Assembly: GCF_900142655.1 (NCBI RefSeq)
Contig: NZ_FRBQ01000002.1
Location: 256,918 to 320,917 of the forward strand
DNA from: Phytopseudomonas punonensis
GTDB lineage: Bacteria > Pseudomonadota > Gammaproteobacteria > Pseudomonadales > Pseudomonadaceae
Length of the DNA stretch: 64,000 nt
Direction: 5' to 3'
Position numbers and translations under genes: made by a program. The notes beneath the pieces are model-generated. The model searched no databases. It was not told the DNA's origin and worked only from the letters and a program-made list of their open reading frames with translations. Of this stretch, positions 29,122-38,674 are shown in pieces. Each line of letters opens with the position of its first letter. The first letter of the stretch is position 1.

Positions 29122-31212
29122 TCACTGCTTGGCCAGGCGGGTGTTTAGCTTGAGGTAATCGATCAGGATGTGCCCGGTTTCCGACAGGTAGGCGTCGTCT
29201 TCCGGCTTGGTCTTCTTGTCCTCTTCGGCTTGTGCCAGCGTGTCGTCCTCGTCTTCCTTCTTCAGCTCTTTCAGCGGCTCTTCGCCTTTGGCGCTGCGGC
29301 GGGCATTCTCGATCGCCAATTGGCGTTTCTCGATATCTGCCTGCTCGGCACGGCGTTTGGCTTCGTTGAGGCTGACGGTCTTCTCGGCCATCAGCTCACG
29401 GGACAGCGCCAGGCGGTCACGGGCGAAGTTGAAGTCAGGATTGTTGGCGGTACGGGCGTCGTAGCGGCTCTTCAGTTCAGTGAGGAACGGCTTGATCGGA
29501 TCCTGCTCAGGCTTGATCGCCGGGCGGATGCTGTCCCACGGCATGGCTTCGGGCAGGGCGCTTTCGCCGATTTCCTTGTTGTCCATCACGTCCGGGTAGG
29601 CGATATCCGGCACCACGCCGCGGTGCTGGGTGCTCTGGCCGGAAACACGGTAGAACTTGGCCAGGGTCAGCTTCAGCTCGCCGTGGTTGAGTGGCTGGAT
29701 GGTCTGCACGGTGCCTTTGCCGAAGGTCTGGCCACCGAGGATCAGCGCGCGGTGGTAGTCCTGCATGGCGCCGGCGAAAATCTCTGAAGCCGAGGCGGAC
29801 AGGCGGTTGACCAGCACGGCCATCGGGCCTTTGTAGAAGGCGCCATCCTGTTCATCAGCCAGAACATCGACGCGACCGTCGCTGTTGCGCACCAGTACGG
29901 TCGGGCCTTTATCGATGAACAGGCCGGTCAGTTCGGTGGCTTCTTGCAGCGAGCCGCCGCCGTTGTTGCGCAGGTCGATGACGATGCCGTCGACCTTGTC
30001 GGCCTGCAACTCGGTAATCAGCTTCTTGACGTCACGCGTGGTGCTCTTGTAATCCGGGTCACCGGCGCGGAACGCCTTGAAGTCCAGATAGAAAGCAGGC
30101 ACTTCGATGATGCCCAGCTTGTAGGGACGACCATCCTGTTCGAGCTTGAGGATGGATTTCTTCGCCGCCTGCTCTTCGAGCTTCACCGCTTCACGGGTGA
30201 TGCTGACGATCTTGCTGGTCATGTCGTTCGGGGCGTTGCTGGCCGGAATCACTTCCAGGCGCACCTTCGAGCCTTTCGGGCCGCGAATCAGCTTAACCAC
30301 TTCATCGAGACGCCAGCCGATCACGTCGACGATTTCATCGTCGCCCTGGCCAACACCGACAATCTTGTCGGCAGGCGAGATCTGCTTGCTCTTCTCGGCC
30401 GGGCCGGCTGGCACCAGACGCACTACTTTGACGTGCTCGTTGTCGCTCTGCAGCACGGCGCCGATGCCCTCGAGGGACAGGCTCATGTTGATGTCGAAGT
30501 TTTCCGCGCTGTCTGGCGACAGGTAGTTGGTGTGCGGATCGTAGGTCATGGCGAAGGCGTTGATATACGCCTGGAACACGTCCTCGCTGCGGGTCTGCTG
30601 CAGGCGCGCTTGCTGGGCCTTGTAGCGTTTGGTCAGCAGTTCCTGAATCGCTTTGGGTTCCTTGCCGGCCAGTTTCAGGCGCAGCACTTCATCTTTCAGG
30701 CGTTTGCGCCACAGGTCGTCTAGCTCGGCGACGTCCTTGGCCCAAGGGGCCTTCTCGCGGTCGATCAACAGGTTTTCATCGACGCTGAAGTCGATCTTGT
30801 CGACGCCCTTGGCAAGCAAGCCTTGCACGTAGTTCAGGCGATCCTGCTGGCGCTCGAGCTGACGCTTGTAAATATAGAAGCCTGGTTCAAGGTCGCCCTT
30901 CTTCAGAAGGTCATCGAACTTGTCCTTCCAGCGGTCGAATTCGGCGATATCCGCTGCGGTGAAATAGCTGCGCGCCGGGTCGAGCATCTTCAGGTAACCC
31001 TGATAGATCTTTTCCGAACGGGCGTCGTCCAATGGTGGCTTGCTGTAGTGATGACGCTGCAGCAGCTCGACCACGTTGAGGCTGGCGATCACTTGATCAC
31101 GATCAGGCTGCAGGTATTCCCACTGATCGGCCTGGTTGGTTTTGGCTGCGAGGGGTAAAGCGCCCAGCCCGAGAACGAGGGCCAGGGTAGCGCTGAGAAA
31201 GGATCGCTTCAT
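29122..31212 (-). CDS. prc: Tail-specific protease Prc
   Basis: Periplasmic carboxyl-terminal processing protease (S41 family), 696 residues, which trims lipoproteins, penicillin-binding proteins and anti-sigma factors such as MucA. The signal peptide MKRSFLSATLALVLGLGALPLAA decides the start at 31212; an ATG 11 codons upstream (31245) is possible. There is a PDZ domain (about 215-310). The Ser-Lys dyad lies in SASASEIFAGAMQD and GQTFGKGTVQ. Charged helical C-terminal region (KTKPEDD...). Conserved position next to a zeta-crystallin-type oxidoreductase. Confidence 0.95.
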   Translation of the reverse strand: MKRSFLSATLALVLGLGALPLAAKTNQADQWEYLQPDRDQVIASLNVVELLQRHHYSKPPLDDARSEKIYQGYLKMLDPARSYFTAADIAEFDRWKDKFDDLLKKGDLEPGFYIYKRQLERQQDRLNYVQGLLAKGVDKIDFSVDENLLIDREKAPWAKDVAELDDLWRKRLKDEVLRLKLAGKEPKAIQELLTKRYKAQQARLQQTRSEDVFQAYINAFAMTYDPHTNYLSPDSAENFDINMSLSLEGIGAVLQSDNEHVKVVRLVPAGPAEKSKQISPADKIVGVGQGDDEIVDVIGWRLDEVVKLIRGPKGSKVRLEVIPASNAPNDMTSKIVSITREAVKLEEQAAKKSILKLEQDGRPYKLGIIEVPAFYLDFKAFRAGDPDYKSTTRDVKKLITELQADKVDGIVIDLRNNGGGSLQEATELTGLFIDKGPTVLVRNSDGRVDVLADEQDGAFYKGPMAVLVNRLSASASEIFAGAMQDYHRALILGGQTFGKGTVQTIQPLNHGELKLTLAKFYRVSGQSTQHRGVVPDIAYPDVMDNKEIGESALPEAMPWDSIRPAIKPEQDPIKPFLTELKSRYDARTANNPDFNFARDRLALSRELMAEKTVSLNEAKRRAEQADIEKRQLAIENARRSAKGEEPLKELKKEDEDDTLAQAEEDKKTKPEDDAYLSETGHILIDYLKLNTRLAKQ

Positions 31213-31340
31213 GCTGATTCGACGTGGGGACAGTTGATAACGCATATTAGGCCGTCTTTGAGGGCGCCAGGTTCCATCGGCGCAATGCAAAGGCCCGTCG
31301 CTGAGCGACGGGCCAGGTTCGAATGCACTATGGAGGCACC

Positions 31341-32309
31341 GTGAAAGCATTGCAAGGCGTTGAAGGGCAGGTGGAATGGGTCGATCGTCCCACTCCAGCC
31401 TGTGATGTAGGGGAAGTTCGTATTCGTGTGGCGGCAGCGGGCTTGAACCGTGCCGACCTGTTGCAGCTGGCTGGCAATTACCCGCCGCCGCCGGGTGCCA
31501 GCGACACGCTGGGCCTGGAGTGTGCGGGCATCGTCAGTGAAGTGGGCGCCGGTTGCGATGACTGGCAGGTTGGCGATCGCGTGTGCGCGTTGCTGGCTGG
31601 CGGCGGCGTGGCCGAAGAGGTCGTAGTCGATGCGCGCCACGTGCTGCCGGTGCCGGAAGGCCTGTCGCTGCACGAAGCCGCTGCGTTGCCCGAGGTGTAC
31701 GCCACTGCCTGGCTCAATTTGTTCCAGCTGGCCGGCTTGAAGCCTGGCGAGAAGGTGCTGTTGCATGCTGGTGCCAGTGGCGTTGGCTCGGCAGCGATCC
31801 AGCTGTGCAAGGCCTTTGGTAGTGCCTGCTGGGTGAGCGTTGGTTCGCAGGAACGCCTGGCGTATTGCGAAAGCCTGGGCGCCAGTGGCGGCGCTATTCG
31901 CGACAAGGACGGCCTGAAAGTGCCGGACGACTTCGGCCCCTTCGAGGTGATTCTCGACCCGGTTGGCGCCAGTTACGCGGCACTGAACCTCAAGCTGCTA
32001 GCGCTCGATGGGCGCTGGGTGAACATCGGCATGATGGGCGGGCGCAAGGCCGAGGTGGACATGGCGCTGGTGCTCGGCAAGCGTATCCAACTGATCGGCT
32101 CGACCCTGCGTAACCGCGACGATCTGTTCAAGGCCGAGCTGCTTCGCGACCTGCGCCAGCACGTGTGGCCGCTGTTTAGCGAAGGGCGGTTAAAACCGCA
32201 GCTGGCCAGAACCTTCCCGATTGCCGAGGCCCAGGAGGCTTATGCCACTTTGGAAGGCAACCAGGTCAACGGCAAGCTGGTGCTGGTCATCGACGACAGC
32301 CTCAGCTGA
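31341..32309 (+). CDS. Quinone oxidoreductase-like zinc-free medium-chain dehydrogenase
   Basis: A 322-residue NAD(P)H-dependent enzyme of the zeta-crystallin/PIG3 branch. The start is a GTG at 31341 with GGAGG just upstream (VKALQGVEGQVEWVDRP). GLNRADLLQLAGNYPPPPGASDTLGLE and the nucleotide-binding LLHAGASGVGSAAIQLCKAFG are diagnostic; the catalytic-zinc ligands of true alcohol dehydrogenases are missing. The substrate is unknown. It is divergent from prc and convergent with the next gene, and its last 8 bases overlap that gene. Confidence 0.92.
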   Translation: MKALQGVEGQVEWVDRPTPACDVGEVRIRVAAAGLNRADLLQLAGNYPPPPGASDTLGLECAGIVSEVGAGCDDWQVGDRVCALLAGGGVAEEVVVDARHVLPVPEGLSLHEAAALPEVYATAWLNLFQLAGLKPGEKVLLHAGASGVGSAAIQLCKAFGSACWVSVGSQERLAYCESLGASGGAIRDKDGLKVPDDFGPFEVILDPVGASYAALNLKLLALDGRWVNIGMMGGRKAEVDMALVLGKRIQLIGSTLRNRDDLFKAELLRDLRQHVWPLFSEGRLKPQLARTFPIAEAQEAYATLEGNQVNGKLVLVIDDSLS

Positions 32310-33951
32310 CCTGCCGGTCTGACGCGGCGCCCTGGTGCGCCTCGTCAGGCGCCGCGTCGAAGTTGTCGGCGCGGGCCATCTTCCACATCCTCGCGTAAAA
32401 CTCGCCCTCGATCTGTCCGCTGAGCAACTCGCCTGGCTTGAGAAACACGTGCTGCTGCGAGAACAGGCGAATTTCTGTGGCCGACATCCGCTGCACCAAG
32501 TGCCGTGCATCCATCTGCGCCGGATGGTCGAGGCCGGCAGCGGCGAGCATTTCCGCCAGCGCCTTGAGGGTGTTGCGGTGGAAGTTGTACACCCGCTGCG
32601 CCTTGTCCTCGACCACCAACGCACGCTGACGCAACGGATCCTGGGTGGCCACGCCTGTCGGGCATTTGTTGGTGTGGCAGCTCTGGCTCTGGATGCAGCC
32701 GATGGCGAACATGAAGCCGCGTGCGGAGTTTGCCCAGTCGGCACCAATCGCCAGCACACGGGCGATATCGAAGGCGCTGACGATCTTGCCGCTGGCGCCG
32801 AGCTTGATCTTGTCGCGCAGGTTCAGGCCAACCAGCGTGTTGTGTACGAACAGCAGGCCTTCACGCATCGGCACGCCTAGGTGGTCGGTGAACTCCACAG
32901 GCGCTGCTCCGGTGCCGCCTTCCTTGCCGTCGACGACGATGAAGTCCGGCAGGATGCCGGTTTCCAGCATGGCCTTGGCGATGGCCATGAACTCCCACGG
33001 ATGGCCCAGGCAGAACTTGAAGCCAACCGGCTTGCCGCCCGACAGCTCCCGCAGGCGGGCGATGAACTGCAGCAGTTCGATGGGTGTTGCAAAAGCGCTG
33101 TGGCGCGACGGCGATACGCAATCCTCGCCCATTGGCACACCACGGGTTTCGGCGATTTCCGGGGTGATCTTGTGCTTGGGCAGAATGCCGCCGTGGCCGG
33201 GTTTAGCACCCTGGCTGAGTTTGATCTCGATCATGCGCACCTGCGGCCGTTGCGCCTGAGCGGCAAAGCGTTCGGCATCGAAGCTGCCGGTGGCGGTACG
33301 GCAACCGAAGTAACCGCTGCCCAGCTCCCAGATCAGGTCGCCGTCGTGCTCGCGGTGATAACTGCTGATGCTGCCCTCGCCGGTGTCGTGGGCGAAGTTG
33401 CCCAGCTTTGCGCCCTTGTTGAGCGCGCGTATGGCGTTGGCGCTAAGCGAGCCGAAGCTCATGGCGGAAATATTGAACAGCGACGCCGAGTAAGGCTGGC
33501 TGCACTGCGGCCCGCCGATGACTACCCGGAAGCTGTCCGGGTCGCCCAGCGGCGCCGGGCGCATCGAGTGGCTGATGAACTGGAAGCCATTCTGGTAGAC
33601 ATCGCTGAGGGTACCGAACGGTTTGTCGGCGCCTTCGTTCTTGGCCCGGGCGTACACCAGCGAGCGCTGGGCGCGGGAGAAGGGCAGTTGCTCGCTGTCG
33701 CCTTCGAGCAGGTACTGACGAATTTCCGGGCGGATGCCTTCGACCAGATAACGGATATTGCCCAGGATTGGATAGTTACGCCGCACCGCGTGGCGCTTTT
33801 GCAGCAGATCGCCAATACCCACCAAACTCAACACGGCGCTCACCAGGGTCAGTGGCCATACCCATTCGTGCTGTACGAACGCCAGGCTGCCAAGAGTGAA
33901 CAACACGCAAAAGGCGAAAAAGGCGTAGCGGCTGAGCAGCGACAGGTTCAT
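32302..33951 (-). CDS. Membrane-anchored FMN-binding glutamate-synthase-like protein
   Basis: A 549-residue protein. Two N-terminal membrane spans (about 5-50) precede a GltB-type FMN/[3Fe-4S] TIM-barrel: SFGSLSANAIRALNKGA, IEIKLSQGAKPGHGGILP, FIVVDGKEGGTGAAPVEFTDHLG, and the cluster cysteines CxxxxxCxxxxC (CIQSQSCHTNKCPTG). It lacks the glutaminase domain and the C-terminal beta-helix of true glutamate synthase. Related single-domain proteins are widespread with no settled substrate. It is convergent with the oxidoreductase gene and has a 256-base upstream gap shared with the next + gene. Confidence 0.9.
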   Translation of the reverse strand: MNLSLLSRYAFFAFCVLFTLGSLAFVQHEWVWPLTLVSAVLSLVGIGDLLQKRHAVRRNYPILGNIRYLVEGIRPEIRQYLLEGDSEQLPFSRAQRSLVYARAKNEGADKPFGTLSDVYQNGFQFISHSMRPAPLGDPDSFRVVIGGPQCSQPYSASLFNISAMSFGSLSANAIRALNKGAKLGNFAHDTGEGSISSYHREHDGDLIWELGSGYFGCRTATGSFDAERFAAQAQRPQVRMIEIKLSQGAKPGHGGILPKHKITPEIAETRGVPMGEDCVSPSRHSAFATPIELLQFIARLRELSGGKPVGFKFCLGHPWEFMAIAKAMLETGILPDFIVVDGKEGGTGAAPVEFTDHLGVPMREGLLFVHNTLVGLNLRDKIKLGASGKIVSAFDIARVLAIGADWANSARGFMFAIGCIQSQSCHTNKCPTGVATQDPLRQRALVVEDKAQRVYNFHRNTLKALAEMLAAAGLDHPAQMDARHLVQRMSATEIRLFSQQHVFLKPGELLSGQIEGEFYARMWKMARADNFDAAPDEAHQGAASDRQVS

Positions 33952-34207
33952 ACAGCTTCCTTGTTGCAGGAGGGGGACGGCGGCAATTTAGACCGCCGCT
34001 CACGGTTCGTCGATGCCTGCGGTGGCCTCGGGCGTGCCAGGCTTGCGCCTCGTTACCTGCGTGCAGACGAAAACGCGGCGCCTGTGGCACACTTGAGAGC
34101 CAGTGAATACGGGTTGTGCAGCGACGAGCAGCGCCAGACCGTGCTCCAGTGCCGCCGGCCCTTTGCCGCGGTCTGCCAGGCTATCGCCACGAACAAGAGG
34201 AAGCAGC

Positions 34208-35332
34208 GTGCATAACGTCGTCATCAGCGGTACGGGCCTTTATACCCCGGCCAACAGCATCTCCAACGACGAGTTGGTGGCGTCCTTCAATGCCTATGTG
34301 CAGCAGTTCAACGCTGACAACGCTGCTGCCATCGAGCGCGGCGAGGTAGAGGCGCTGAGTGAGTCGAACAGCGCCTTTATCGAAAAGGCCTCGGGGATCA
34401 AGAGCCGTTTCGTGATCGACAAGCAGGGCATCCTCGATCCGCAGCGTATGGTGCCGTCTATTCCGGAGCGTGATAACGAGCAGTGGGGCATTCTCTGCGA
34501 GATGGCGGTCGCCGCTGCCGAAGAGGCGCTGGCCCGCGCCGGTAAAACTGCGGCAGATATCGATGGGGTGATCGTTGCCTGCTCGAACCTGCAGCGCGCC
34601 TATCCGGCGGTGGCCATCGAAGTGCAGGCGGCGCTCGGTATTCAGGGCTTCGGCTTCGATATGAACGTGGCGTGCTCGTCAGCCACCTTCGGCATTCAGG
34701 CCGCGGCCAACAGCATCCAGCTCGGCCAGGCGCGGGCGATCCTGATGGTCAACCCGGAAATCTGCACCGGCCACCTGAATTTCCGCGACCGCGATAGCCA
34801 TTTCATCTTTGGCGACGCCGCTACTGCGGTGATTCTGGAACGTGCGGATCTGGCGACGTCAAAGCATCAGTTCGAGATCGTCGGTACCAAGCTGCTGACC
34901 CAGTTTTCCAATAACATCCGCAATAACTTCGGTTTCCTCAACCGCGCTGCGCAGGACGGCAACCAGGCGGCTGGCGACAAGCTGTTCGTGCAGGAAGGGC
35001 GCAAGGTGTTCAAGGAGGTCTGCCCGATGGTTGCCGAGCTGATCGCCAACCACTTGCAGGAAAACAACCTGAGCGTGGCCGACGTGAAGCGCTTCTGGCT
35101 GCACCAGGCCAACCTCAACATGAACCAACTGATCGCCCGCAAGCTGTTGGGCCGTGACCCGGAGGCCCACGAAGCGCCGGTGATTCTCGACACCTACGCG
35201 AACACCAGTTCGGCAGGCTCGGTTATCGCCCTGCACAAGAATCAGGACGATTTGCCGGCCGGCTCACTCGGTGTGCTCAGCTCATTCGGCGCCGGCTATT
35301 CCATCGGCAGCGTGATTCTGCGCAAGCGCTGA
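34208..35332 (+). CDS. Beta-ketoacyl-ACP synthase III-like protein (PA3286 type)
   Basis: Thiolase-fold condensing enzyme of 374 residues with a GTG start (GAGGAA upstream). The Cys-His-Asn triad is visible: NVACSSATFGIQAAA, FWLHQANLNM and TYANTSSAGSVIAL. It matches remembered P. aeruginosa PA3286, reported to condense octanoyl-CoA with malonyl-ACP and so feed beta-oxidation products into fatty-acid synthesis. The long first insertion (about 25-75) sets it apart from FabH. It is monocistronic with a terminator after it. Confidence 0.92.
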   Translation: MHNVVISGTGLYTPANSISNDELVASFNAYVQQFNADNAAAIERGEVEALSESNSAFIEKASGIKSRFVIDKQGILDPQRMVPSIPERDNEQWGILCEMAVAAAEEALARAGKTAADIDGVIVACSNLQRAYPAVAIEVQAALGIQGFGFDMNVACSSATFGIQAAANSIQLGQARAILMVNPEICTGHLNFRDRDSHFIFGDAATAVILERADLATSKHQFEIVGTKLLTQFSNNIRNNFGFLNRAAQDGNQAAGDKLFVQEGRKVFKEVCPMVAELIANHLQENNLSVADVKRFWLHQANLNMNQLIARKLLGRDPEAHEAPVILDTYANTSSAGSVIALHKNQDDLPAGSLGVLSSFGAGYSIGSVILRKR

Positions 35333-35340
35333 TCGTACAA

Positions 35341-35363
35341 AGGCGGCACGCAAGGTGCCGCCT
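35341..35363 (+). terminator. Hairpin after the KAS III-like gene
   Basis: AGGCGGCAC (35341-35349) pairs with GTGCCGCCT (35355-35363) around a 5-base loop, 8 bases after the stop. The following GCTTAAAT is only weakly T-rich. Confidence 0.75.
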
Positions 35364-35593
35364 GCTTAAATCGATAAACCCCTCTAAAACGCCCTATACA
35401 GCGGACCCAGCTACTCGGCTGGGCGTTTCGCTGTCAAGCGTTATATTCAAAGGGATTAAAAAGTTCCCTTGTCATCAAATATTTATATATCGGAAACGGC
35501 GCTGAAATAAGCCGCCGCGAAGATTCCCCCAGCACGAACGAGCCCAACGCTCGGGTGTTTTTCAGCACTTAAGTTCAATTAGGGGAATTCTCG

Positions 35594-36922
35594 ATGATCC
35601 GTAAGCACTTCGCCGGTTTCGCAGCCAGCGCCCTGGCTCTGGCCGTTTCCGCCCAGGCTTTCGCCGGTACCGTCACCACCGACGGCGCTGACATCGTGGT
35701 TAAAACCAAGGGCGGCCTTGAGGTTGCTACCACCGACAAGGCTTTCGGTTTCAAGATTGGTGGTCGTCTGCAGGCTGACTACAGTTCGTTCGACGGTATT
35801 TACACCCGAAACGGTGATAGCGCCGACGCTGCCTATTTCCGCCGTGCCTTCCTGGAAATTTCCGGCGTTGCCTTCACCGATTGGGCCTATACCCTGAACT
35901 ACGACTTCTCGCATAACTCGGGTAGCTCGGAAGACGGCTACTTCGACGAGGCGTCCATTGCCTATAACGGCTTCAAGCCGGTTTCCATCAAAGTCGGTCG
36001 CTTCGATCCCGAGTTCGGTCTGGAGAAGGCCACCAGCTCCAAGTGGGTAACCGCCCAAGAGCGTAACGCCTTCTACGACGTGATCGACTGGGCTAACGGC
36101 CACCAGAACGGCATGGGTATCCAGGCCTCCAGCACCATCGGTGACTCGGTCTACCTGTCCGGTGGCCTGTTTGCCAAGGACAACAACGACACCGATGGCG
36201 ACAGCAACAAACAGGTCAACCTGCGCGGTGTATTTGCACCCCTGCATGAAGCCGGCAACGTGCTGCACCTAGGCTTCAACGCCGCTCGCCGCGATGTATC
36301 CGACTCGGTGATCGATACACGCTTCCGTAGCCGCCTGGGCATGCGTGGCGTGGAAACCACCGGTGGTAACGACGCCGGCACCAACGGTAACCGCGTTGTA
36401 TTCGCGGGTGCCAACAACACCGTCGCTGGCTCCTACGATGACGATACCGCTCTGGGCCTGGAAGCTGCCTGGGCAATGGGGCCGCTGTCGATCCAGGGCG
36501 AGTATATGAAACGTAAGTTGAAGGCGGATTCCTCTGCCTTCCAGGACATCGAGGCGGATGGTTATTACGTACAGGCAGCCTACACCCTGACTGGCGAATC
36601 CCGTGGCTACAAACTGGGCAAGTTCGACGCCATCAAGCCTGAGAACAAGCAGATCGGTGCGTGGGAAGTGTTCTACCGCTATGACAGCATCAATGTCGAA
36701 GACGACAACCTGGTGACCGCTTCCGCTACCCGTGATGTCGGTGACCTGGAAGCCAAAGTGCACAACCTGGGCGTCAACTGGTACGTCAACGAAGCGGTGA
36801 AAATCAGCGGCGTGTACGTCAAGGCCAATACCGAGAACGTTTACAACGCTTCTACCACTGGCGTTCGTACTGGCGATGACAGCGGCGACGGTTTCGTCTT
36901 CCGCGCTCAGTACGCGTTCTAA
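35594..36922 (+). CDS. oprP: Phosphate/polyphosphate-selective porin (OprP/OprO family)
   Basis: Outer-membrane 16-stranded trimeric porin of 442 residues. Its signal peptide ends ...SAQAFA, followed by [27 protein letters not shown], nearly the same as Opr[26 protein letters not shown] and [13 protein letters not shown] continue the match, and the last residue is Phe (RAQYAF), as needed for outer-membrane insertion. It cannot be assigned to OprP (phosphate) versus OprO (polyphosphate) by eye. Upstream, one good Pho half-site TTGTCAT (35469-35475) is followed by a poor second half, so phosphate control is likely but the site is weak. Confidence 0.93.
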   Translation: MIRKHFAGFAASALALAVSAQAFAGTVTTDGADIVVKTKGGLEVATTDKAFGFKIGGRLQADYSSFDGIYTRNGDSADAAYFRRAFLEISGVAFTDWAYTLNYDFSHNSGSSEDGYFDEASIAYNGFKPVSIKVGRFDPEFGLEKATSSKWVTAQERNAFYDVIDWANGHQNGMGIQASSTIGDSVYLSGGLFAKDNNDTDGDSNKQVNLRGVFAPLHEAGNVLHLGFNAARRDVSDSVIDTRFRSRLGMRGVETTGGNDAGTNGNRVVFAGANNTVAGSYDDDTALGLEAAWAMGPLSIQGEYMKRKLKADSSAFQDIEADGYYVQAAYTLTGESRGYKLGKFDAIKPENKQIGAWEVFYRYDSINVEDDNLVTASATRDVGDLEAKVHNLGVNWYVNEAVKISGVYVKANTENVYNASTTGVRTGDDSGDGFVFRAQYAF

Positions 36923-36951
36923 GCAACACCTGCAAACGTGGTACTCCTTTG

Positions 36952-36977
36952 AACCCCGCCGTAGGCGGGGTTTTTTT
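36952..36977 (+). terminator. Intrinsic terminator after the porin gene
   Basis: AACCCCGCC (36952-36960) pairs with GGCGGGGTT (36964-36972) around a 3-base loop and runs into TTTTTTT, 30 bases after the porin stop codon. Confidence 0.95.
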
Positions 36978-37031
36978 ATTGGTGGTGCGCTTGGCGATAT
37001 AGTGTGCGCTGATTGCCCGCGGATATTGCCG

Positions 37032-38156
37032 ATGCCTGTCTACAGCCTGCACGCCCTCAACGAACTCGACGCCGCAACCTGGGATGGCCTGCTTACCGAG
37101 CCGCAGCCATTTCTGCGCCACGCTTTTCTTTCCACGCTGGAAGATAGTGGGAGCGTTGGCGGGCGCAGCGGCTGGCAGGCGGCCCATCAGGTGCTGCTGG
37201 GCAGCGATGGCCAACCGTTGGCGGCGCTGCCGGCCTACGTCAAATATCACTCTCAAGGCGAGTACGTATTCGATCACGGCTGGGCCGATGCCTGCCGCCG
37301 CGCCGATATCGCGTACTACCCGAAGTTACTCGGCGCAATTCCCTTTTCACCGGTCACTGGTCAGCGCCTGCTCGGCTCTCCAGAAGCTGCAGCGCAGATG
37401 CTCGATGCGCTGACCGCGACTCTGGAAGAGCAAGGGCTTTCAGGCCTGCACGTGAATTTCACCGATGCAGCGAGTGATGCGCTGATGCGCGGGCGCAACG
37501 GTTGGCTGCAGCGCCTGGGCTGTCAGTTTCACTGGCACAACCGCGGCTACCGGGATTTTCAGGATTTCCTCGACACCCTCAGCTCACGCAAGCGCAAGCA
37601 GATGCGCAAGGAGCGCGAGCAGGTGGCCGGGCAGGGGATTGATTTCGAGTGGCGCGAAGGGCAGCAGTTGAGCGAAGCGGAGTGGGACTTCGTCTATCAC
37701 TGCTACGCCAACACCTACCATATTCGCGGCCAGGCGCCGTACCTGACTCGCAGCTTTTTCAGTCTGTTGGCCGAGCGCATGCCCGAGGCGATTCGCGTGG
37801 TATTGGCATGTCGCGGCTCACAGCCGGTGGCCATGGCGTTCAGCCTATGGGGCGGCGACAGCCTGTATGGGCGGTACTGGGGCTGTTTGGCCGAGTTTGA
37901 TCGGCTGCACTTCGAAACCTGTTTCTATCAAGGCATGGAGCAGGCGATCGCGCAGGGATTACAGCGCTTTGACGCGGGCGCTCAGGGCGAGCACAAGTTG
38001 ATTCGTGGCTTCGAGCCAACCATCACCCATTCCTGGCACTACTTGGTGCACGAAGGCTTGCGTGATGCCGTGGCGGGGGTTCTGCAGGAGGAGCGTGAGG
38101 GCGTTCTGGCTTACGCCGAACAGGCGCGGGAGATGCTGCCGTATCGGCAGGCCTGA
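37032..38156 (+). CDS. GNAT/FemAB-like protein (COG3146, DUF482)
   Basis: A 374-residue protein of the Peptidogalycan_biosynthesis/FemX-like group (PF04339). The ATG at 37032 gives the usual start, MPVYSLHALNELD; the longer open frame runs back through the porin gene. Motifs: FLRHAFLSTLEDSGSV, GWADACRRADIAYYPKLLGAIPFSPVTGQRLL, FLDTLSSRKRKQMRKER, and FDAGAQGEHKLIRGFEPTITHSWHY near the end. No substrate is known; the fold suggests acyl or aminoacyl transfer from a thioester or tRNA donor. Confidence 0.9.
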   Translation: MPVYSLHALNELDAATWDGLLTEPQPFLRHAFLSTLEDSGSVGGRSGWQAAHQVLLGSDGQPLAALPAYVKYHSQGEYVFDHGWADACRRADIAYYPKLLGAIPFSPVTGQRLLGSPEAAAQMLDALTATLEEQGLSGLHVNFTDAASDALMRGRNGWLQRLGCQFHWHNRGYRDFQDFLDTLSSRKRKQMRKEREQVAGQGIDFEWREGQQLSEAEWDFVYHCYANTYHIRGQAPYLTRSFFSLLAERMPEAIRVVLACRGSQPVAMAFSLWGGDSLYGRYWGCLAEFDRLHFETCFYQGMEQAIAQGLQRFDAGAQGEHKLIRGFEPTITHSWHYLVHEGLRDAVAGVLQEEREGVLAYAEQAREMLPYRQA

Positions 38157-38213
38157 GATAGCGCAGCTGCGCGCTGCGGTTGCCCGCAGCGCGCCAGTGC
38201 AGCAGGCGACTGA

Positions 38214-38477
38214 TCAGCCATCGTAACGGCCGCCCCACTCGAGAAAACTCATCTTGTGGGTTTCACCCTGGCTGTCGGTGTAAACCATGATCACCGGCAC
38301 TACGCCGCGTTTGTCGGAAACATCGGTGCGATAGAGCACTTTCTGTACATCGACTTTCATGCCGTAGTGGTACTGCTCGGTCGGCAGGCCTGCACCCGGT
38401 TTGGCCTGTATGTCGGCTGCGAAAACGGCGGGAGCGAGGCTGGAGAGCAGGGCGGTGATAGCGGTTGCAACTTTCAT
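38214..38477 (-). CDS. Secreted DUF2790 protein
   Basis: A small exported protein of 87 residues: signal peptide MKVATAITALLSSLAPAVFA, then about 67 mature residues with VQKVLYRTDVSDKRGVVPVIMVYTDSQGE, typical of the DUF2790 family found mostly in Pseudomonas. Several paralogues usually exist per genome and often respond to stress or metals; the function is unknown. It has no operon partner. A perfect palindrome lies 140 bases upstream. Confidence 0.88.
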   Translation of the reverse strand: MKVATAITALLSSLAPAVFAADIQAKPGAGLPTEQYHYGMKVDVQKVLYRTDVSDKRGVVPVIMVYTDSQGETHKMSFLEWGGRYDG

Positions 38478-38617
38478 GATGGAGTCCTCGATTGTTCGAT
38501 GACCGGCAACCTGATCGACCTATTCGATTGCGTTGCCTGGTGGACTCATATGACCAGCAAAGCCGAAACGGCGGAAATTGATGGTCTCGTTAGTGAGTAT
38601 CATGAAAATTGATATAT

Positions 38618-38631
38618 GTTAGCTAGCTAAC
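38618..38631. promoter_or_regulatory. Perfect 14-bp palindrome upstream of the DUF2790 gene
   Basis: GTTAGCTAGCTAAC is a perfect inverted repeat in the 197-base gap between the DUF2790 gene and the end of the ABC transporter gene. CGTTAG at 38588-38593 is a second partial copy of one arm. It could bind a dimeric regulator; none is identified. Confidence 0.35.
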
Positions 38632-38674
38632 GAAGTGCCTATTTTGTGTGCTGACACATGCCAATTCGCGAGCC

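Noticed and set aside
35469..35486. Possible Pho box before the OprP-like gene
   Set aside because: The first half-site TTGTCAT is good but the second, TATTTAT, matches only 3 of 7, so it is mentioned but not called as a site.
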